From the NCBI GenBank assembly GCA_963793415.1, contig CAWCAC010000002.1, positions 558,001 to 622,000 on the forward strand: a stretch of 64,000 bases of DNA, given 5' to 3'. Shown here piece by piece: positions 1 to 11,107 of the stretch. The notes under the pieces are model-generated. The model was not told where the DNA came from and did not search any database. It worked only from the letters and a program-made list of their open reading frames with translations. The stretch comes from CAXMST01 sp963793415 (GTDB taxonomy: Bacteria > Actinomycetota > Thermoleophilia > Solirubrobacterales > 70-9). A program made the position numbers and the translations under genes. Position 1 is the stretch's first letter, and every line of letters begins with the position of its first letter.

Positions 1-531
1 GACGGTCTCCCGGCCGGCCTCGCCGCCGGGCCGGTCGGTCTCGGCGCGGGCGATCAGGTCGGGGTGGCAGCCGAAGCGCACGCGCGGGCTCGTGATCCCC
101 ATCTCCGCGTAGCGCCGCTGCTCGCAGGCGGTCATCGAGTAGACGGCGTCGAATGCCTCCAGCGCCGGCTCGACGTGCTCGGCGGCGAAGTGCTCCCAGA
201 CGAACCGGCCGGCCGTCGCGACTCCGGAGCGGCGCAACCGCGCGATCTCCTCGAACTGGTAGTTCTGGTCGAAGAGCACTACCTCGACACCGGTCGCCTG
301 CGCCCAGGACGCGTACTCGTCGGCGCCGATCAGGTAGTCCGATCCCGCCGTCACGTGCTCCTGGGCCCAGACTCCCTCGCCGTCGATCCAGTCCGGGCGG
401 ATGTTCGTCTTCCGGGTTGGGCGCGCCAGCACGAACGTCTCGTGGCCGAGCTCGTCGAGCGCCGAGCGGAGCTGGCGCGCGACCACACCCTGACCCCGGT
501 TGAACCAGTAGGCGACGATCCCGATGCGCAT
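1..531 (-). CDS. Glycosyltransferase, family 4-like, N-terminal part (3' end outside window)
   Basis: The reverse strand is open from an ATG at 531 to the left edge (177 codons, no stop). The product begins MRIGIVAYWFNRGQG and continues as an alternating beta/alpha Rossmann fold with a glycine-rich stretch near the start and the phrase LRSALDELGHETFVLARP. This is the usual donor-independent N-terminal domain of GT-B glycosyltransferases. The C-terminal nucleotide-sugar domain lies off the window, so donor and acceptor cannot be named. It is divergent from the secreted protein at 612. The family call rests on fold pattern only. Confidence 0.6.
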   Translation of the reverse strand, partial: MRIGIVAYWFNRGQGVVARQLRSALDELGHETFVLARPTRKTNIRPDWIDGEGVWAQEHVTAGSDYLIGADEYASWAQATGVEVVLFDQNYQFEEIARLRRSGVATAGRFVWEHFAAEHVEPALEAFDAVYSMTACEQRRYAEMGITSPRVRFGCHPDLIARAETDRPGGEAGRETV

Positions 532-611
532 GCCACAACCCTGACACGCGCCGCCCGGCGACGCCGCCGGGACCGTGGGGCCGGCCCACGGCTGTTCTAA
601 CCTGGACGGCG

Positions 612-1634
612 ATGGAGCCAGCGGGGAAGGGGATCCGGCGGCAGGCTTTGATGTTCCTGCTCGCATTGCTGAGCGTCGCCGTCTTCGCGGCTGCGCAAGC
701 ACCCTCGCGGGCCGCGGCCCTCGAGCGACCAGAGCCGCCGACGGCGGCGCAGGTGCGGGAGCGGACCGATCAGTTCCTGCGCTCCGGCGCCGCCTCCGGG
801 GCCGAGCGGCTGCGACCGGCCGCGCGACGCGGCGGCGGCATCGGCTCCGACGGCAACCCGATCGGCTCGGGCGCCGGCTTCCTCTTCGGAGAAGACATCC
901 ACGTCGCCCTCTACGGGGCCCCGCAGCTGACCGGCACGATCGTCGGCAAGCTGCCGCCGCTCGGTGCCGCCCGCAGGCTCAAACAGCAGTCGAAGGCCTA
1001 CAAGCAGAGCACCGATCGCAAAGTCCGCCGCTCGATCGACCTGATCGGCGTGATCGCGACGGCGAGCCCCGGGGCCGACGGCCTCTACCGGACGCGCCAG
1101 TCCGACACGGTGATCAGCTCCTACCTGAAGGCGGCGCGGTCGGTCGGCGCCCGGCTCGTCCTCGACATCCAGCCGGGCCGTTCGAAGGTGCTGCGTGAGC
1201 TGCGCGCGCTGAAGCCCTGGCTGCGCAAGCCCGACGTCGACGTCGCGATCGATCCCGAGTGGAACGTCGGCCCCCGCGGCGTGCCCGGCCGGACCGAGGG
1301 CTCGATCCGCGCCCGGGAGCTGAACCGGGCGACCGAGTGGCTCGACGCGCTGATCGCGGCCAAGGACCTGCCCCCGAAGGCGATGATCGTCCACCAGTTC
1401 CGCGAGCAGAGCGTTCGCGGCCGGCCCAAGCTCGCTCAGGGCGAGAACGTGCAGGTGCTGCTCAACTTCGACGGGATCGGCACCGCCCGGGCGAAGCGGG
1501 CCGGATATGAGAACCTCGCGGTCCCGGGCATCTTCGACGGCTTCTCGCTCTTCTACGCGCTCGACGTGCGGATGATGAGACCGCCGGCGGTGCTCGCCCT
1601 GCGCCCCGAGGTCGACTTCGCGATGTACCAGTAG
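612..1634 (+). CDS. Secreted hypothetical protein, TIM-barrel-like
   Basis: 340 residues. A hydrophobic stretch at residues 14-28 after a basic N-terminus is a signal peptide or anchor, and AQAPSRAAA follows as a likely cleavage zone. The mature part alternates short strands and helices (for example DLIGVIATAS, GARLVLDIQPG, DVDVAIDPEWN, PKAMIVHQF, NVQVLLNFDGIG). That pattern resembles a (beta/alpha)8 barrel such as glycoside-hydrolase-like domains, but I recognise no catalytic motif. A TAACCT hexamer at 598-603 lies 8 nt before the ATG, suggesting a leaderless transcript. Function unknown; export is the firm part. Confidence 0.6.
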   Translation: MEPAGKGIRRQALMFLLALLSVAVFAAAQAPSRAAALERPEPPTAAQVRERTDQFLRSGAASGAERLRPAARRGGGIGSDGNPIGSGAGFLFGEDIHVALYGAPQLTGTIVGKLPPLGAARRLKQQSKAYKQSTDRKVRRSIDLIGVIATASPGADGLYRTRQSDTVISSYLKAARSVGARLVLDIQPGRSKVLRELRALKPWLRKPDVDVAIDPEWNVGPRGVPGRTEGSIRARELNRATEWLDALIAAKDLPPKAMIVHQFREQSVRGRPKLAQGENVQVLLNFDGIGTARAKRAGYENLAVPGIFDGFSLFYALDVRMMRPPAVLALRPEVDFAMYQ

Positions 1635-1670
1635 CTCGCAGGACCGCCCGATTTCGGGTAAGAGGGGTGG

Positions 1671-2302
1671 ATGGAGCCTTGGCATCCACCGCCCTGGGCG
1701 CTGCCGCTGATCGTCGCAGCCCTGGTCGTGCCGTCCTTTCTCGGATTCGCGCTCGCCGGGGCGCCGGCCGGCGTGGCGATGGGGTCGTTGTCGATCGCGG
1801 TGCTGATCTTCCTCGCCGTCCGCGCGGGCCCGCGCGGCCCGATCCCGCTCGCCCGCTCCGGCGCAGCGGCGCCGCTGCTGGCGATCGCGCTGGCGCCGAT
1901 CGACGGCGGCGCGGTTGCGAATGAGCTCGCAACCCTCGCCGAGGCCGGGAACGTGGAGCGCCCGGCCGAGGCTGAGCCCGAGGCCGACGCAGGCCCGTCG
2001 CTGCTGGTCCTCGCCCCGATCCGCTCGACCAGGACCCAGGTCTGGCTCAGCGACGAGGAGCCGGGCCGGGTCGCCGCTCAGGAGCGGCTCGCAGTCTCGA
2101 TCGCGACGCTGACCGCGGCGGGCGTCCACGCCGAGGGGCGCGTCGTCGCCCAGGACCCGGCGCAGGCGCTCGAGGACGCCGCTGCCGAGTACGGGGCGCG
2201 CCGGGTCGCGTTCGTCGTCGACGACGAACGCCACGACGAGCTGATCGAGGAGATGACGGAACGCCTCGACGTCCCGGTGCACCGGGTCTCGACCCGCCAG
2301 GT

Positions 2303-2306
<4 letters not shown>
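1671..2306 (+). CDS. Membrane protein with C-terminal Usp-like soluble domain
   Basis: 211 residues. Two membrane helices at about residues 10-30 and 35-52, then a Pro/Glu linker and a soluble domain containing LLVLAPIRSTRTQVW, a long helix with AAQERLAVSIATLTAAGV, and YGARRVAFVVDDERHDELIEE. This alternating pattern resembles universal-stress-protein folds, but the G-x-G-x-x-S/T ATP loop is not visible. An AGAGGGG sequence a few bases upstream may be the ribosome site. The stop overlaps the clpB stop on the other strand by 4 nt (shared CTAG), so the two genes are tail to tail. Function unknown. Confidence 0.5.
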
Positions 2307-4921
<2,615 letters not shown>

Positions 4922-4927
4922 GCGGCG

Positions 4928-4956
4928 ATTGTACGGGTCTGATGGGTGAATGTCAA
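4928..4956 (-). promoter_or_regulatory. Sigma70-type promoter of clpB, leaderless
   Basis: Read on the minus strand: a -35 TTGACA at 4956-4951, a 17-nt spacer and a -10 TACAAT at 4933-4928. Only 6 nt separate the -10 from the ATG at 4921, so transcription should begin at or next to the start codon. No heat-shock HAIR or CIRCE operator is obvious around it. Confidence 0.8.
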
Positions 4957-5062
4957 GAAATCTGACAGGAATTGACTTAGATTTAGGCGGGAGCCCGAAC
5001 GGGCCCGTGTGAGCAGCCGCACGCCCCCCCGGCCGGGGAGTTCGCCAATATGACGGGGGGAG

Positions 5063-6172
5063 ATGAGCACCCCCAAGGACACCGAGCCGACCGTCGAGCA
5101 GACGCGCGAGCAGGCCGCCGAGGCCCAGGCGGCGCGGGAGCGGATCGCCGCCCTGCGCCGCGCCGCCGCCCTGCGCGAGCGCACCGCCCGTGCCTTCGAC
5201 ACCCGCACCGAGCTCTGGCAGGAGGCCGGCCTCAGCAGCCAGATCGACAAGGCCGAATCGCGCAAGGCGATGCGGGAGGCCGTCGTCCTCCTGATCCTGC
5301 TCGCCGGGGTGCTGTTCGTGTTCGCGAACCGCAACGAGATCCCGCTGCTCGACGACGTCAACAACAAGGTGATCCGTTACGTGACCGCCTTCCTGCTCGT
5401 CCTGCTCGGCTGGGGTGTGGCGCGGACGATGGCGAAGGGGATGGCGCCGGCGCTGATGCGGCGGATGGACCCCGGGACCGCGGGCTCGGTCGGCTTCCTG
5501 ATCCGCCTGTTCACGATCGTCACCGTCCTGTTCGGCTCGCTGGCGATCGCCGGCGTCAACCCGGAGGCGCTCGCCGTCGGCGGCGCCTTCACGGCGGTCG
5601 TCGTCGGACTCGCGGCCCAGCAGACGCTCGGCAACGTGATCGCCGGCGCCGTCCTGCTCAGCGCCCGGCCCTTCAAGGTCGGTGACGTCGTCGCCGTTCA
5701 GGGCGCCGGCATCACCGGCGAGGGCACGGTCGCCTCGCTCGGGCTCTTCTACACGACGCTGCTGATCGGTCGCGACCGGATGCTGATCCCGAACAGTGTC
5801 CTGATGAGCATCGCCGTGATCCCACAGGGCGAGCCCGACGCCGTCGAGCTGGTCGCCCGCTTCGACTCGACGATGACCCCGAAGGCGCTGCAGGAGCGGC
5901 TCGATGAAGCGATCGACGTGACCCTCGTGCGCCCGCCCGACATCGAGCTCGAGGAGATCGATTCCGACGGGCTCGTCACGCTGCTCGTCAAGGCGACGCC
6001 ACTCGATCCGTCGCAGGGCCCGATCCTCGCCTCCGAGATTCTGCGCGCGATCCGCGCCGGCGGTGGCGAGGGCGCCCAGACCGATCCCGAGGGGGAGGAG
6101 GCGGTGTCGCGACACGGCGACCGCCGCCGTCACAAGGACCCTGGCGTCGACGCCGACTACGGCGGCGACTGA
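5063..6172 (+). CDS. Small-conductance mechanosensitive channel (MscS family)
   Basis: 369 residues. MscS channels open under membrane tension and release solutes after hypo-osmotic shock. The N-terminal 65 residues are a charged, probably coiled helix. Membrane helices follow at about 73-90, 103-122 and 148-168, then the pore-lining TM3 near 172-203 (GGAFTAVVVGLAAQQTLGNVIAGAVLL split over the Gly/Ala-rich face). The beta domain contains FKVGDVV and LIPNSVLM, both typical of the family. The tail after residue 335 is charged and variable. GGGGGGAG lies directly before the ATG and decides this start over the ATG at 5050. Divergent from clpB. Confidence 0.92.
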   Translation: MSTPKDTEPTVEQTREQAAEAQAARERIAALRRAAALRERTARAFDTRTELWQEAGLSSQIDKAESRKAMREAVVLLILLAGVLFVFANRNEIPLLDDVNNKVIRYVTAFLLVLLGWGVARTMAKGMAPALMRRMDPGTAGSVGFLIRLFTIVTVLFGSLAIAGVNPEALAVGGAFTAVVVGLAAQQTLGNVIAGAVLLSARPFKVGDVVAVQGAGITGEGTVASLGLFYTTLLIGRDRMLIPNSVLMSIAVIPQGEPDAVELVARFDSTMTPKALQERLDEAIDVTLVRPPDIELEEIDSDGLVTLLVKATPLDPSQGPILASEILRAIRAGGGEGAQTDPEGEEAVSRHGDRRRHKDPGVDADYGGD

Positions 6173-6197
6173 CCTCCGCGATCCGCGACCCGGTCGG

Positions 6198-6590
6198 CTA
6201 GAGCCGGCGCAGTCCCCAGAGGCCGGCGATCGCAGCGCCGGCGCCGAGCGGCGCATTCAGCGCCGCGGTCCGGTCGATGCCGTCGCGGCTGACGAGCGCC
6301 GCCCCGAAGGCGATCGCGTCGCCAGCATCGACCGCGGCGCCGATCGCGGTCGACTGCTTCAGCGCCTCGCGGTCGTCGCGGACGGCGATCGCATGGAGGC
6401 CGAGCGCGATGTCGCGACCGCCGGCGAGGCGGGCAAGCGCGACCGCGGCGCCCGAGGGCTCGCTGAAGCCGAGCCCGGCGAGCGCCTTGCGCGTGAAGAA
6501 GAAGGCACCGACCCCGATCGCGATCCGCCCGGCGGCGACGCCGAGCACGAGCATGCGGGCGAGCGGGTCGGCTGGCGCGGAGTCATCCAC
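6198..6590 (-). CDS. Small four-helix membrane protein (DUF4267-like)
   Basis: 130 residues with a GTG start. About four hydrophobic helices separated by short polar loops: MLVLGVAAGRIAIGVGAFFF, LARLAGGRDIALGLHAIAV, AVDAGDAIAFGAALV and PLGAGAAIAGLWGL. The G-R-D-x-x-L-G pattern in helix 2 resembles small actinobacterial DUF4267-type proteins; no enzyme motif is visible. A TAGGCT hexamer lies 6 nt before the GTG, so the gene has its own probable leaderless promoter despite following hspR by only 35 nt. Confidence 0.55.
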   Translation of the reverse strand: MDDSAPADPLARMLVLGVAAGRIAIGVGAFFFTRKALAGLGFSEPSGAAVALARLAGGRDIALGLHAIAVRDDREALKQSTAIGAAVDAGDAIAFGAALVSRDGIDRTAALNAPLGAGAAIAGLWGLRRL

Positions 6591-6596
6591 GCCCTC

Positions 6597-6602
6597 AGCC
6601 TA
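6597..6602 (-). promoter_or_regulatory. -10 TAGGCT, 6 nt before GTG 6590
   Basis: TANNNT hexamer immediately upstream of the start; implies leaderless transcription. Confidence 0.5.
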
Positions 6603-6625
6603 TCCGGCCGCGGGTCCCGGTCCGC

Positions 6626-7153
6626 TCAGCGCGAGCGGCGCCGGCGCCGCTCGACCGGGATCGAGACGGCCGCATCGTCCTTCGCGCTCTCGACCTGGGC
6701 GGGCGCCAGCGTCGCCGACTCGTAAGCTCCATAGGGGACGATCTCGGCCCCGAACGAGCGGCGGGCGCGCTCGAGTTCGGTCGCCATCCGTCGCTCGATC
6801 TGCTCGGTTCGGGCGCGCATTGCGGCCAGCTCCGAACGCATCCGCTCGAGCCTGTCCTCGAGCTCGAGCACGGTCTCGACCCCGGCGAGGTTGAGGCCCT
6901 GCTCGGCCGTCATCTCCTGGATCCGGCGCAGCCGCTCGACGTCCTCCTGCGAGTAGAGGCGGGTGTTCTTCGGCGATCGCTTCGGGTTGATCAGGCCGCG
7001 GGCCTCGTACATGCGCAGCGTCTGCGGATGCATCTCGGCGAGCTCGGCGGCGACCGAGATCATGAAGACGCCGCGGTCGCGATCGATCTCGGCGGTGACG
7101 CGCGTCACCCGGCGCGTGCGCCCCATCCCCGAGCTGTCCGCGGACCCGCTCAC
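6626..7153 (-). CDS. hspR: Heat-shock repressor HspR, MerR family
   Basis: 175 residues from a GTG that overlaps the dnaJ stop (GTGA); AAGGTAGG lies just upstream. HspR represses the dnaK operon and often clpB in actinobacteria, with DnaK as co-repressor. The MerR-type winged helix spans roughly residues 28-95: GVFMISVAAELAEMHPQTLR, then MYEARGLINPKRSPKNTR and LYSQEDVERLRRIQEM. A coiled coil follows (VLELEDRLERMRSELAAMRART), and the tail is basic. An in-frame ATG at 7126 would give 166 residues. Its place as last gene of the chaperone operon supports autoregulation. Confidence 0.93.
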   Translation of the reverse strand: MSGSADSSGMGRTRRVTRVTAEIDRDRGVFMISVAAELAEMHPQTLRMYEARGLINPKRSPKNTRLYSQEDVERLRRIQEMTAEQGLNLAGVETVLELEDRLERMRSELAAMRARTEQIERRMATELERARRSFGAEIVPYGAYESATLAPAQVESAKDDAAVSIPVERRRRRSR

Positions 7154-8313
7154 TTGGCACCTACCTTGCCGGAGTCCTCGGACCGATCGGCACCGTTGGC
7201 CGCGGCCCGGGATGCGCGCAGGCGCGCGTCGCGGAGGATCCCCTCGCGCGGGTCCCGCCCGTCGAGCGTCTTCGCGAACTCGTCGAAGGCGCGGCGCTGC
7301 TCGTCGTCGAGGTCGGCGGGGATCTCGACCGCGATCCGGTAGCGGATGTCGCCGCGCGGGCCGCCGCCCGGCTTCGGCGGACCCTCGCCGCGAAGGCGCT
7401 GGATGCTGCCGTGCCGGGTCCCGGCCGGGATCCGGATCTTCTTGATGCCGCGGATCGTCGGCACCTCGACGTCGCCGCCGGAGATCGCCTCCGCGATCGT
7501 GATCGGCACCTCGACCTCGAGGCTGCCGTCCTTGAGCCGGGCAAAGACGGGGGAGGGGGCGACCCGCGTGGTCACGAACAGGTCGCCGGGCGGGCCGCCG
7601 AGCGGACCGTCCTCGCCCTTGCCGGCGAGCCGGATCCGGGTGCCGTCGCGGACCCCGGCCGGGACGTTGACCCGGTAACGCTTGCGCTGCTTGGTCAGAC
7701 CGCTGCCGGCGCACTCGGGGCACGGCGTCTCGACGATCTGGCCGCGGCCGCCGCACTGGGGGCAGGGTTGGGAGATCGAGAAGAAGCCCTGGCTCTGGGC
7801 ATCGATGCCGCTGCCCTCGCAGCGCGGACAGGTGACCGGGCTGGTGCCCGGTGCGGCGCCGTTGCCTCCACAGGTGGTACAGCGGGCCTGCTTCGGAACC
7901 GTGACGGCGACCTGGGTCCCCTCCATCGCCTGCTCGAAGCTGAGCGTCACCTCGGTCTCGAGGTCGCGGCCGGGTGGCGCCTCGGGACCGCCGCGGCCGC
8001 GCCCGAAGATCGAGGAGAAGATGTCGCCGATGTCGCCGAAGCCCGGGGCGCCGGGTCCGCCCGGGCCGGGGCCGCGGCCGCCGAAGCCGGGAATGCCGCC
8101 GAACATGCCGCCGGCGTCGTACTGCTGCCGCTTCTCCGGATCCTTGAGCGTGTCGTAGGCCGACTGGACTTCCTTGAACCGCTCTTCGGCCGCCGGGTCG
8201 TCGGGGTTGCGGTCAGGGTGGTACTCGCGGGCGAGCTTGCGGTAGGCACGCTTGAGCTCCTCGTCGGAGGCCTTTTTGTCGACGCCGAGGACGTCGTAGA
8301 GATCGCGTGCCAT
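7150..8313 (-). CDS. dnaJ: Chaperone DnaJ (type I Hsp40)
   Basis: 387 residues. J-domain at 1-70 with HPD (YHPDRNPDD), which stimulates DnaK ATPase. A Gly/Phe/Pro-rich linker runs about 72-105. The zinc-finger domain has the four expected CxxCxGxG repeats: CTTCGGNG, CPRCEGSG, CPQCGGRG and CPECAGSG. Two beta-sandwich substrate domains and a dimerisation tail follow. The 3' end overlaps the hspR start by 4 nt, so the two are probably translationally coupled. The 12-nt gap to grpE places it in one operon. Confidence 0.97.
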   Translation of the reverse strand: MARDLYDVLGVDKKASDEELKRAYRKLAREYHPDRNPDDPAAEERFKEVQSAYDTLKDPEKRQQYDAGGMFGGIPGFGGRGPGPGGPGAPGFGDIGDIFSSIFGRGRGGPEAPPGRDLETEVTLSFEQAMEGTQVAVTVPKQARCTTCGGNGAAPGTSPVTCPRCEGSGIDAQSQGFFSISQPCPQCGGRGQIVETPCPECAGSGLTKQRKRYRVNVPAGVRDGTRIRLAGKGEDGPLGGPPGDLFVTTRVAPSPVFARLKDGSLEVEVPITIAEAISGGDVEVPTIRGIKKIRIPAGTRHGSIQRLRGEGPPKPGGGPRGDIRYRIAVEIPADLDDEQRRAFDEFAKTLDGRDPREGILRDARLRASRAAANGADRSEDSGKVGAK

Positions 8314-8325
8314 CGGCCTGTTCCC

Positions 8326-8982
8326 CTACTCGCCGACCACGACGCGGGCCGGGCGCAGCACGGTGTCGCCGAGCGTGTAGCCCTTCTCGAGCGTCTCGAG
8401 CACGAGGCCCTTGGCGCCGTCGCCGCCGTTGCCGGTGGCGATCGCCTCGTGGTGGTTGGGATCGAACTTGGTGCCGGCGGGATCGAACGCCTCGACGCCG
8501 GCCCTGCGCAGGCCGTCGCGGAGCTCGCGGTAGACGAGCGCGACACCTTCGGCGAGGGCGGTCTGGGCGGAGACCTCCTCGCTGACCGGCTCAGACGGTG
8601 TCTCGGCCGAGCCGTCGGGGTCGACCCCCGCGGCGAGCAGCGCTCGCTCGAGATTGTCGAGCGCCGGGATCAGGTCCCTCGCGACCGCGGCACGACCGCG
8701 GCTCTCGGCCAGCGCCGCCTCGCCGCTGACGCGTCGTCGGTAGTTCTCGAGGTCGGCCCGGGCGCGCTGCGCGAGCTCGAGGTACTCGTCGCGCTCGCGG
8801 CACGCGATCTGGAGCTCGCTCTCGGCGGGAGCCTCGGCAACGACCTCCGCGTCTACCTCCGCGGCCTCAGCCTCAGCCTCGGCCCCGACCTCGACGTCGG
8901 CTGCCTGCGGCTGCGAGGGCTCGGACGCCCGGGGCTCGGGGGCCCCGGGCGCGTCGCCCGTGTTCGTGGCGTTCTCATCCAT
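8326..8982 (-). CDS. grpE: Nucleotide exchange factor GrpE
   Basis: 218 residues. GrpE releases ADP from DnaK. The first 55 residues are acidic, Ala/Glu-rich and disordered-looking. A long helix follows (RDEYLELAQRARADLENYRRR, a GrpE hallmark), then the four-helix and beta-wing domain with FDPNHHEAIAT and the closing GYTLGDTVLRPARVVV motif. It lies between dnaK (26 nt upstream) and dnaJ (12 nt downstream) in the same orientation. Confidence 0.96.
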   Translation of the reverse strand: MDENATNTGDAPGAPEPRASEPSQPQAADVEVGAEAEAEAAEVDAEVVAEAPAESELQIACRERDEYLELAQRARADLENYRRRVSGEAALAESRGRAAVARDLIPALDNLERALLAAGVDPDGSAETPSEPVSEEVSAQTALAEGVALVYRELRDGLRRAGVEAFDPAGTKFDPNHHEAIATGNGGDGAKGLVLETLEKGYTLGDTVLRPARVVVGE

Positions 8983-9008
8983 CGCTCTGGCTCCGATCGC
9001 TCGACGCC

Positions 9009-10916
9009 TCAGGAGGACGAGGAGGGAGCGTCCTCCTCGACAACCTCGGCGTCGACGACTTCCTCGTCGGCGTCGCCGGCGGCCTCCGGCCCGGCTCCGT
9101 CGCCGGACGGGGCCGACTGCTGTGCCTGGGCGTAGATCTGCTCGCTGACCTTGTGGAAGGCCTGCTCGAGCGCCGCGGTCTTCGCCTGGATCTCGGCGAC
9201 GTCGGTCGAGTCGAGCACCGACTTGACCTCCTCGATCGCCTTCGTGATCTCGGCCTTGTCGTCGTCGCCGACCTGCTCACCGAGATCGGTGAGCTGCTTC
9301 TCGGCCTGGTAGGCCGCGGCCTCGGCGGTGTTGCGGGCTTCGGCCAGCTCCTTCGCCTTGCGGTCGTCGTCGGCGTGGCTCTCGGCGTCCTTGACCATCT
9401 GCTCGACCTCGTTGTCGGAGAGGCCGGAACCGCCCTTGATCTCGATCTTCTGCTCCTTGCCGGTGCCGAGGTCCTTGGCCGACACGTTGAGGATGCCGTT
9501 CGAGTCGATGTCGAACGTAACCTCGATCTGAGGCGTGCCTCGCGGCGCCGGCGGGATCCCGGTCAGCTGGAACTTGCCCAGCGACTTGTTGCCCGAGGCC
9601 ATCTCGCGCTCGCCCTGGAGGACGTGCACCTCGACCTGGGTCTGGCTGTCGTCGGCGGTCGAGAAGATCTCCGACTTCTTCGACGGGATCGTCGTGTTGC
9701 GCTCGATCAGCTTCGTCATCACGCCGCCCTTGGTCTCGATGCCGAGGGTCAGCGGGGTGACGTCGAGCAGCAGGACGTCCTTGACGTCGCCGGCGAGCAC
9801 GCCGGCTTGGATCGCGGCGCCGACTGCGACGACCTCGTCCGGGTTGACGCCCTTGTGCGGGTCCTTGCCGGTCAGTTCCTTGACCTTCTCCTGGACGGCG
9901 GGCATCCGGGTCATGCCGCCGACCATGACGACGTGGTCGATCGGCGTCTCGCCGGCGTCGCCGAGCGCCTGCTTGACCGGCCCGACGACGCGGTCGAGCA
10001 GGTCGGCGGTGAGCTCGTTCAGCTTCGAGCGGCTCAGCTTCATCTCGAGGTGCCTGGGCTGGCCGTCGACCGCGGTGATGAACGGCAGGTTGATCTGCGT
10101 GTCCTGCGCGGAGGAGAGCTCGATCTTCGCCTTCTCGGCGGCCTCGTAGAGGCGCTGCAGCGAGTTCTTGTCGGCGGCCAGGTCGATGCCCTGGTCGCGC
10201 TTGAACTCGGCAACGAGCCACTCGACGATCGCCTTGTCCCAGTTGTCGCCACCGAGGTGGTTGTCTCCGGCGGTCGACTTGACCTCGAAGACGCCGTCGC
10301 CGATCTCGAGCACGGAGACGTCGAAGGTGCCGCCACCGAGGTCGAAGACGAGGATCGTCTGGTCGGCCGTGCCCTCCTTGTCGAGGCCATAGGCCAGCGA
10401 TGCGGCGGTCGGCTCGTTGATGATCCGCTTGACCTCGAGGCCGGCGATCTTGCCGGCGTCCTTGGTCGCCTGGCGCTGGTCGTCGTTGAAGTAGGCGGGG
10501 ACCGTGATCACGGCGGAGTCGACGGTCTCGCCGAGGCGCGCCTCGGCGTCGGCCTTGATCTTCTGCAGGATCATCGCCGAGATCTCCGGCGGGCTGTACT
10601 GCTTGTCGCCCACCTTGACCCGGACGTCGCCGTTCGGGCCCGCCTCGACGGCATAGGGGACCATCGTCTCCTCTTCCTTGACCTCGGCCTCCTTGCGGCC
10701 CATGAAGCGCTTGATCGAGAAGACCGTGCGCTCGGGGTTCATTACGGCCTGTCGCTTGGCGACAGTGCCGACGAGGCGCTCATCGTCGGTGAAGCCGACG
10801 ACCGAGGGGGTCGTGCGGCCGCCCTCCGAGTTCTCGAGAACGGTCGGCTCGGAGCCCTCCATCACCGCGAAGCAGGAGTTGGTAGTGCCGAGGTCGATTC
10901 CAATCGTCTTTCCCAT
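9009..10916 (-). CDS. dnaK: Chaperone DnaK (Hsp70)
   Basis: 635 residues. The ATPase domain shows phosphate-1 GIDLGTTNSCFAVMEG, phosphate-2 LVFDLGGGTFDVSVLE and the adenosine motif VVMVGGMTRMP. The linker VLLLDVTPLTLGIET and the substrate-binding domain follow; the helical lid and an acidic C-terminus end in EEDAPSSSS. It is the first gene of dnaK-grpE-dnaJ-hspR. GGAACCCCAA lies before the ATG, with GAAAGGAA as the likely ribosome site. The imperfect palindrome at 10978-10999 is the only operator-like sequence seen upstream. Confidence 0.98.
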   Translation of the reverse strand: MGKTIGIDLGTTNSCFAVMEGSEPTVLENSEGGRTTPSVVGFTDDERLVGTVAKRQAVMNPERTVFSIKRFMGRKEAEVKEEETMVPYAVEAGPNGDVRVKVGDKQYSPPEISAMILQKIKADAEARLGETVDSAVITVPAYFNDDQRQATKDAGKIAGLEVKRIINEPTAASLAYGLDKEGTADQTILVFDLGGGTFDVSVLEIGDGVFEVKSTAGDNHLGGDNWDKAIVEWLVAEFKRDQGIDLAADKNSLQRLYEAAEKAKIELSSAQDTQINLPFITAVDGQPRHLEMKLSRSKLNELTADLLDRVVGPVKQALGDAGETPIDHVVMVGGMTRMPAVQEKVKELTGKDPHKGVNPDEVVAVGAAIQAGVLAGDVKDVLLLDVTPLTLGIETKGGVMTKLIERNTTIPSKKSEIFSTADDSQTQVEVHVLQGEREMASGNKSLGKFQLTGIPPAPRGTPQIEVTFDIDSNGILNVSAKDLGTGKEQKIEIKGGSGLSDNEVEQMVKDAESHADDDRKAKELAEARNTAEAAAYQAEKQLTDLGEQVGDDDKAEITKAIEEVKSVLDSTDVAEIQAKTAALEQAFHKVSEQIYAQAQQSAPSGDGAGPEAAGDADEEVVDAEVVEEDAPSSSS

Positions 10917-10977
10917 TTGGGGTTCCTTTCAGGCTTGTTCTTGCGGTTTTCATCGCCCGGGACCGGAACTTCTAGGA

Positions 10978-10999
10978 TCTGAGGGGTTGAAGTCTCAGA
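10978..10999. promoter_or_regulatory. Inverted repeat upstream of dnaK (candidate operator)
   Basis: TCTGAG at 10978-10983 and CTCAGA at 10994-10999 form a perfect 6-bp inverted repeat with 10 nt between, 62 nt before the dnaK ATG. It differs from the HspR HAIR consensus (CTTGAGT-N7-ACTCAAG), though the half-site is related in sequence and spacing. Operator role is inference. Confidence 0.35.
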
Positions 11000-11107
11000 C
11001 GACGGGAGAGTTCTCGGGGCAGCCGGGCTGATTCGTTGTCAGAGTGAAAATCTGAGTCGAACCGTAGCAGATCTGTTGCGGCAAAGCCAACCATGGAGGA
11101 GATTTCC

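Noticed and set aside
4922..6256. Long N-terminal extension of the clpB frame
   Set aside because: Antisense to the MscS gene and low-complexity Arg/Asp/His sequence; ClpB homology starts at ATG 4921, where the promoter ends.
10917..11092. CIRCE or canonical HAIR element before dnaK
   Set aside because: Neither TTAGCACTC-N9-GAGTGCTAA nor CTTGAGT-N7-ACTCAAG is present; only the weaker palindrome listed.
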